In this document: positions 18,009 through 18,544 of the stretch, one piece after another
How positions within the stretch are numbered: position 1 is the first letter of the stretch
How the letters are laid out: each line of letters begins with the position of its first letter
DNA from: Funneliformis mosseae
Lineage: Eukaryota > Glomeromycota > Glomeromycetes > Glomerales > Glomeraceae
Reading direction: 5' to 3'
Assembly: GCA_910592005.1 (NCBI GenBank)
Contig: CAJVPP010001674.1
Span: forward strand, 1 to 18,544
Length of the DNA stretch: 18,544 nt
The notes under the pieces: generated by a model
The model's input: only the letters and a program-made list of their open reading frames with translations
What the model was told of the DNA's origin: nothing
Databases searched by the model: none
Translations under genes and position numbers: made by a program

Positions 18009-18100
18009 AAAACGCCGCCACGCCCCTTATATAGTATTTGAGAGATTCTTTCTGATTGGTCATTATTTTGATGATCAACACTAGTTATGATTGGTCTATA
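18009..18100 (-). promoter_or_regulatory. RNA polymerase II promoter: two CCAAT boxes, TATA box, GC-rich motif
   Basis: On the minus strand, GACCAATCA occurs twice (CCAAT at 18094-18090 and 18059-18055). Then comes CTATATAAGG (18034-18025), followed at once by GGGGCGTGGCGGCG (ending at 18013). CCAAT lies about 20 bp upstream of TATA. Transcription would start near 17995 and run left through the repeated leader into the ORF at 17110. This is the best promoter in the window. Confidence 0.6.
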
Positions 18101-18544
18101 ATATTTAGTAAATTTTATATATTATAATATAAAGATTGTTATTATTTTATTTTAAAAAGTATTTTAATATTTAATAATCTAAAACCTTTATAAAATGCTT
18201 AAGTAGAAATTCAATAAGAGATTATATCTCAGAAAAGCTTTTTTTAAAAAATAATTTTTTTTTTTTAATAAAATTAGTATAATAATATTCTATAAATCAT
18301 ATTTTATAAAATAATTTTAATATTAAAACTTTAAGTATTTTATAATTAACAAAAATTAAATAATAATTTATTAATAATATTTTAAAAATAAATTTTAATA
18401 TTATTTTATTAATTAATTTAATTTAATATTTAAAATTTAAAATAATTTATTATCTGAAAATTTTACATAATATAACATTTTTTTTTATTAATATTTACTC
18501 AAAATTAATTTTTTATTTTATATGTGTATTAATAAAAAATGAAA
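18101..18544. other. Nearly pure A+T sequence, no gene
   Basis: Long runs of A/T with many short TTAAT/AATTAA dyads and stops in all frames. It lies upstream of the minus-strand promoter. Nothing else is supported. Confidence 0.55.

Overview
This is very AT-rich eukaryotic DNA. Short GT..AG introns interrupt reading frames, pol II promoter and poly(A) signals are present, and there are no bacterial operons. The mix of an AAA-ATPase-like/PD-(D/E)XK gene, a pogo/Tigger DNA transposon, an APE-type LINE with RNase H and a hAT-like MITE fits a repeat-rich fungal genome. My best guess is an arbuscular mycorrhizal fungus (Glomeromycotina, Rhizophagus-like). That assignment rests on recalled protein-family resemblance, not on a search.

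Layout. 1-2279 (+): a broken gene for an AAA-ATPase-like protein with a C-terminal PD-(D/E)XK nuclease domain; two introns are still recognisable. 2280-3158: AT-rich spacer with an inverted repeat that may belong to the next transposon. 3159-4989 (-): a decayed pogo/Tigger transposase that keeps its three catalytic Asp codons, followed by a block of 56-91 bp tandem repeats (5060-5450). 5519-6463: an 894 bp segment between two near-identical direct repeats of about 25 bp. About 6455-12130 (-): one decayed LINE with, in order, endonuclease, reverse transcriptase (YIDD box kept), RNase H, a Cys/His motif, AATAAA and a poly(A) tail. A 783 bp hAT-like MITE (8507-9289) is nested in it, with 20 bp terminal inverted repeats and an 8 bp target duplication. 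12140-12900: extremely AT-rich spacer.

12900-14460 (+) holds three weak small-gene candidates, a pair of adjacent perfect hairpins and poly(A) signals. 14628-16125 is decayed coding sequence of unknown family, mostly readable on the minus strand. 16820-18100 (-) has the most complete gene architecture in the window: two CCAAT boxes, a TATA box, a long leader made of diverged repeats of roughly 140 bp, a 70-codon ORF and an AATAAA signal. 18100-18544 is nearly pure A+T.

Most long readings are relics. In-frame stops in four unrelated units (ATPase, transposase, LINE, unknown gene) mostly fall where Gln, Trp or Arg would suit the reading. That is what C-to-T/G-to-A transitions at methylated or RIP-like targets would give. 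The parts worth following up are the minus-strand gene at 16820-18100 with its repeated leader, the nested MITE, the twin hairpins at 13963-14025, and the unidentified decayed gene at 14628-16125.
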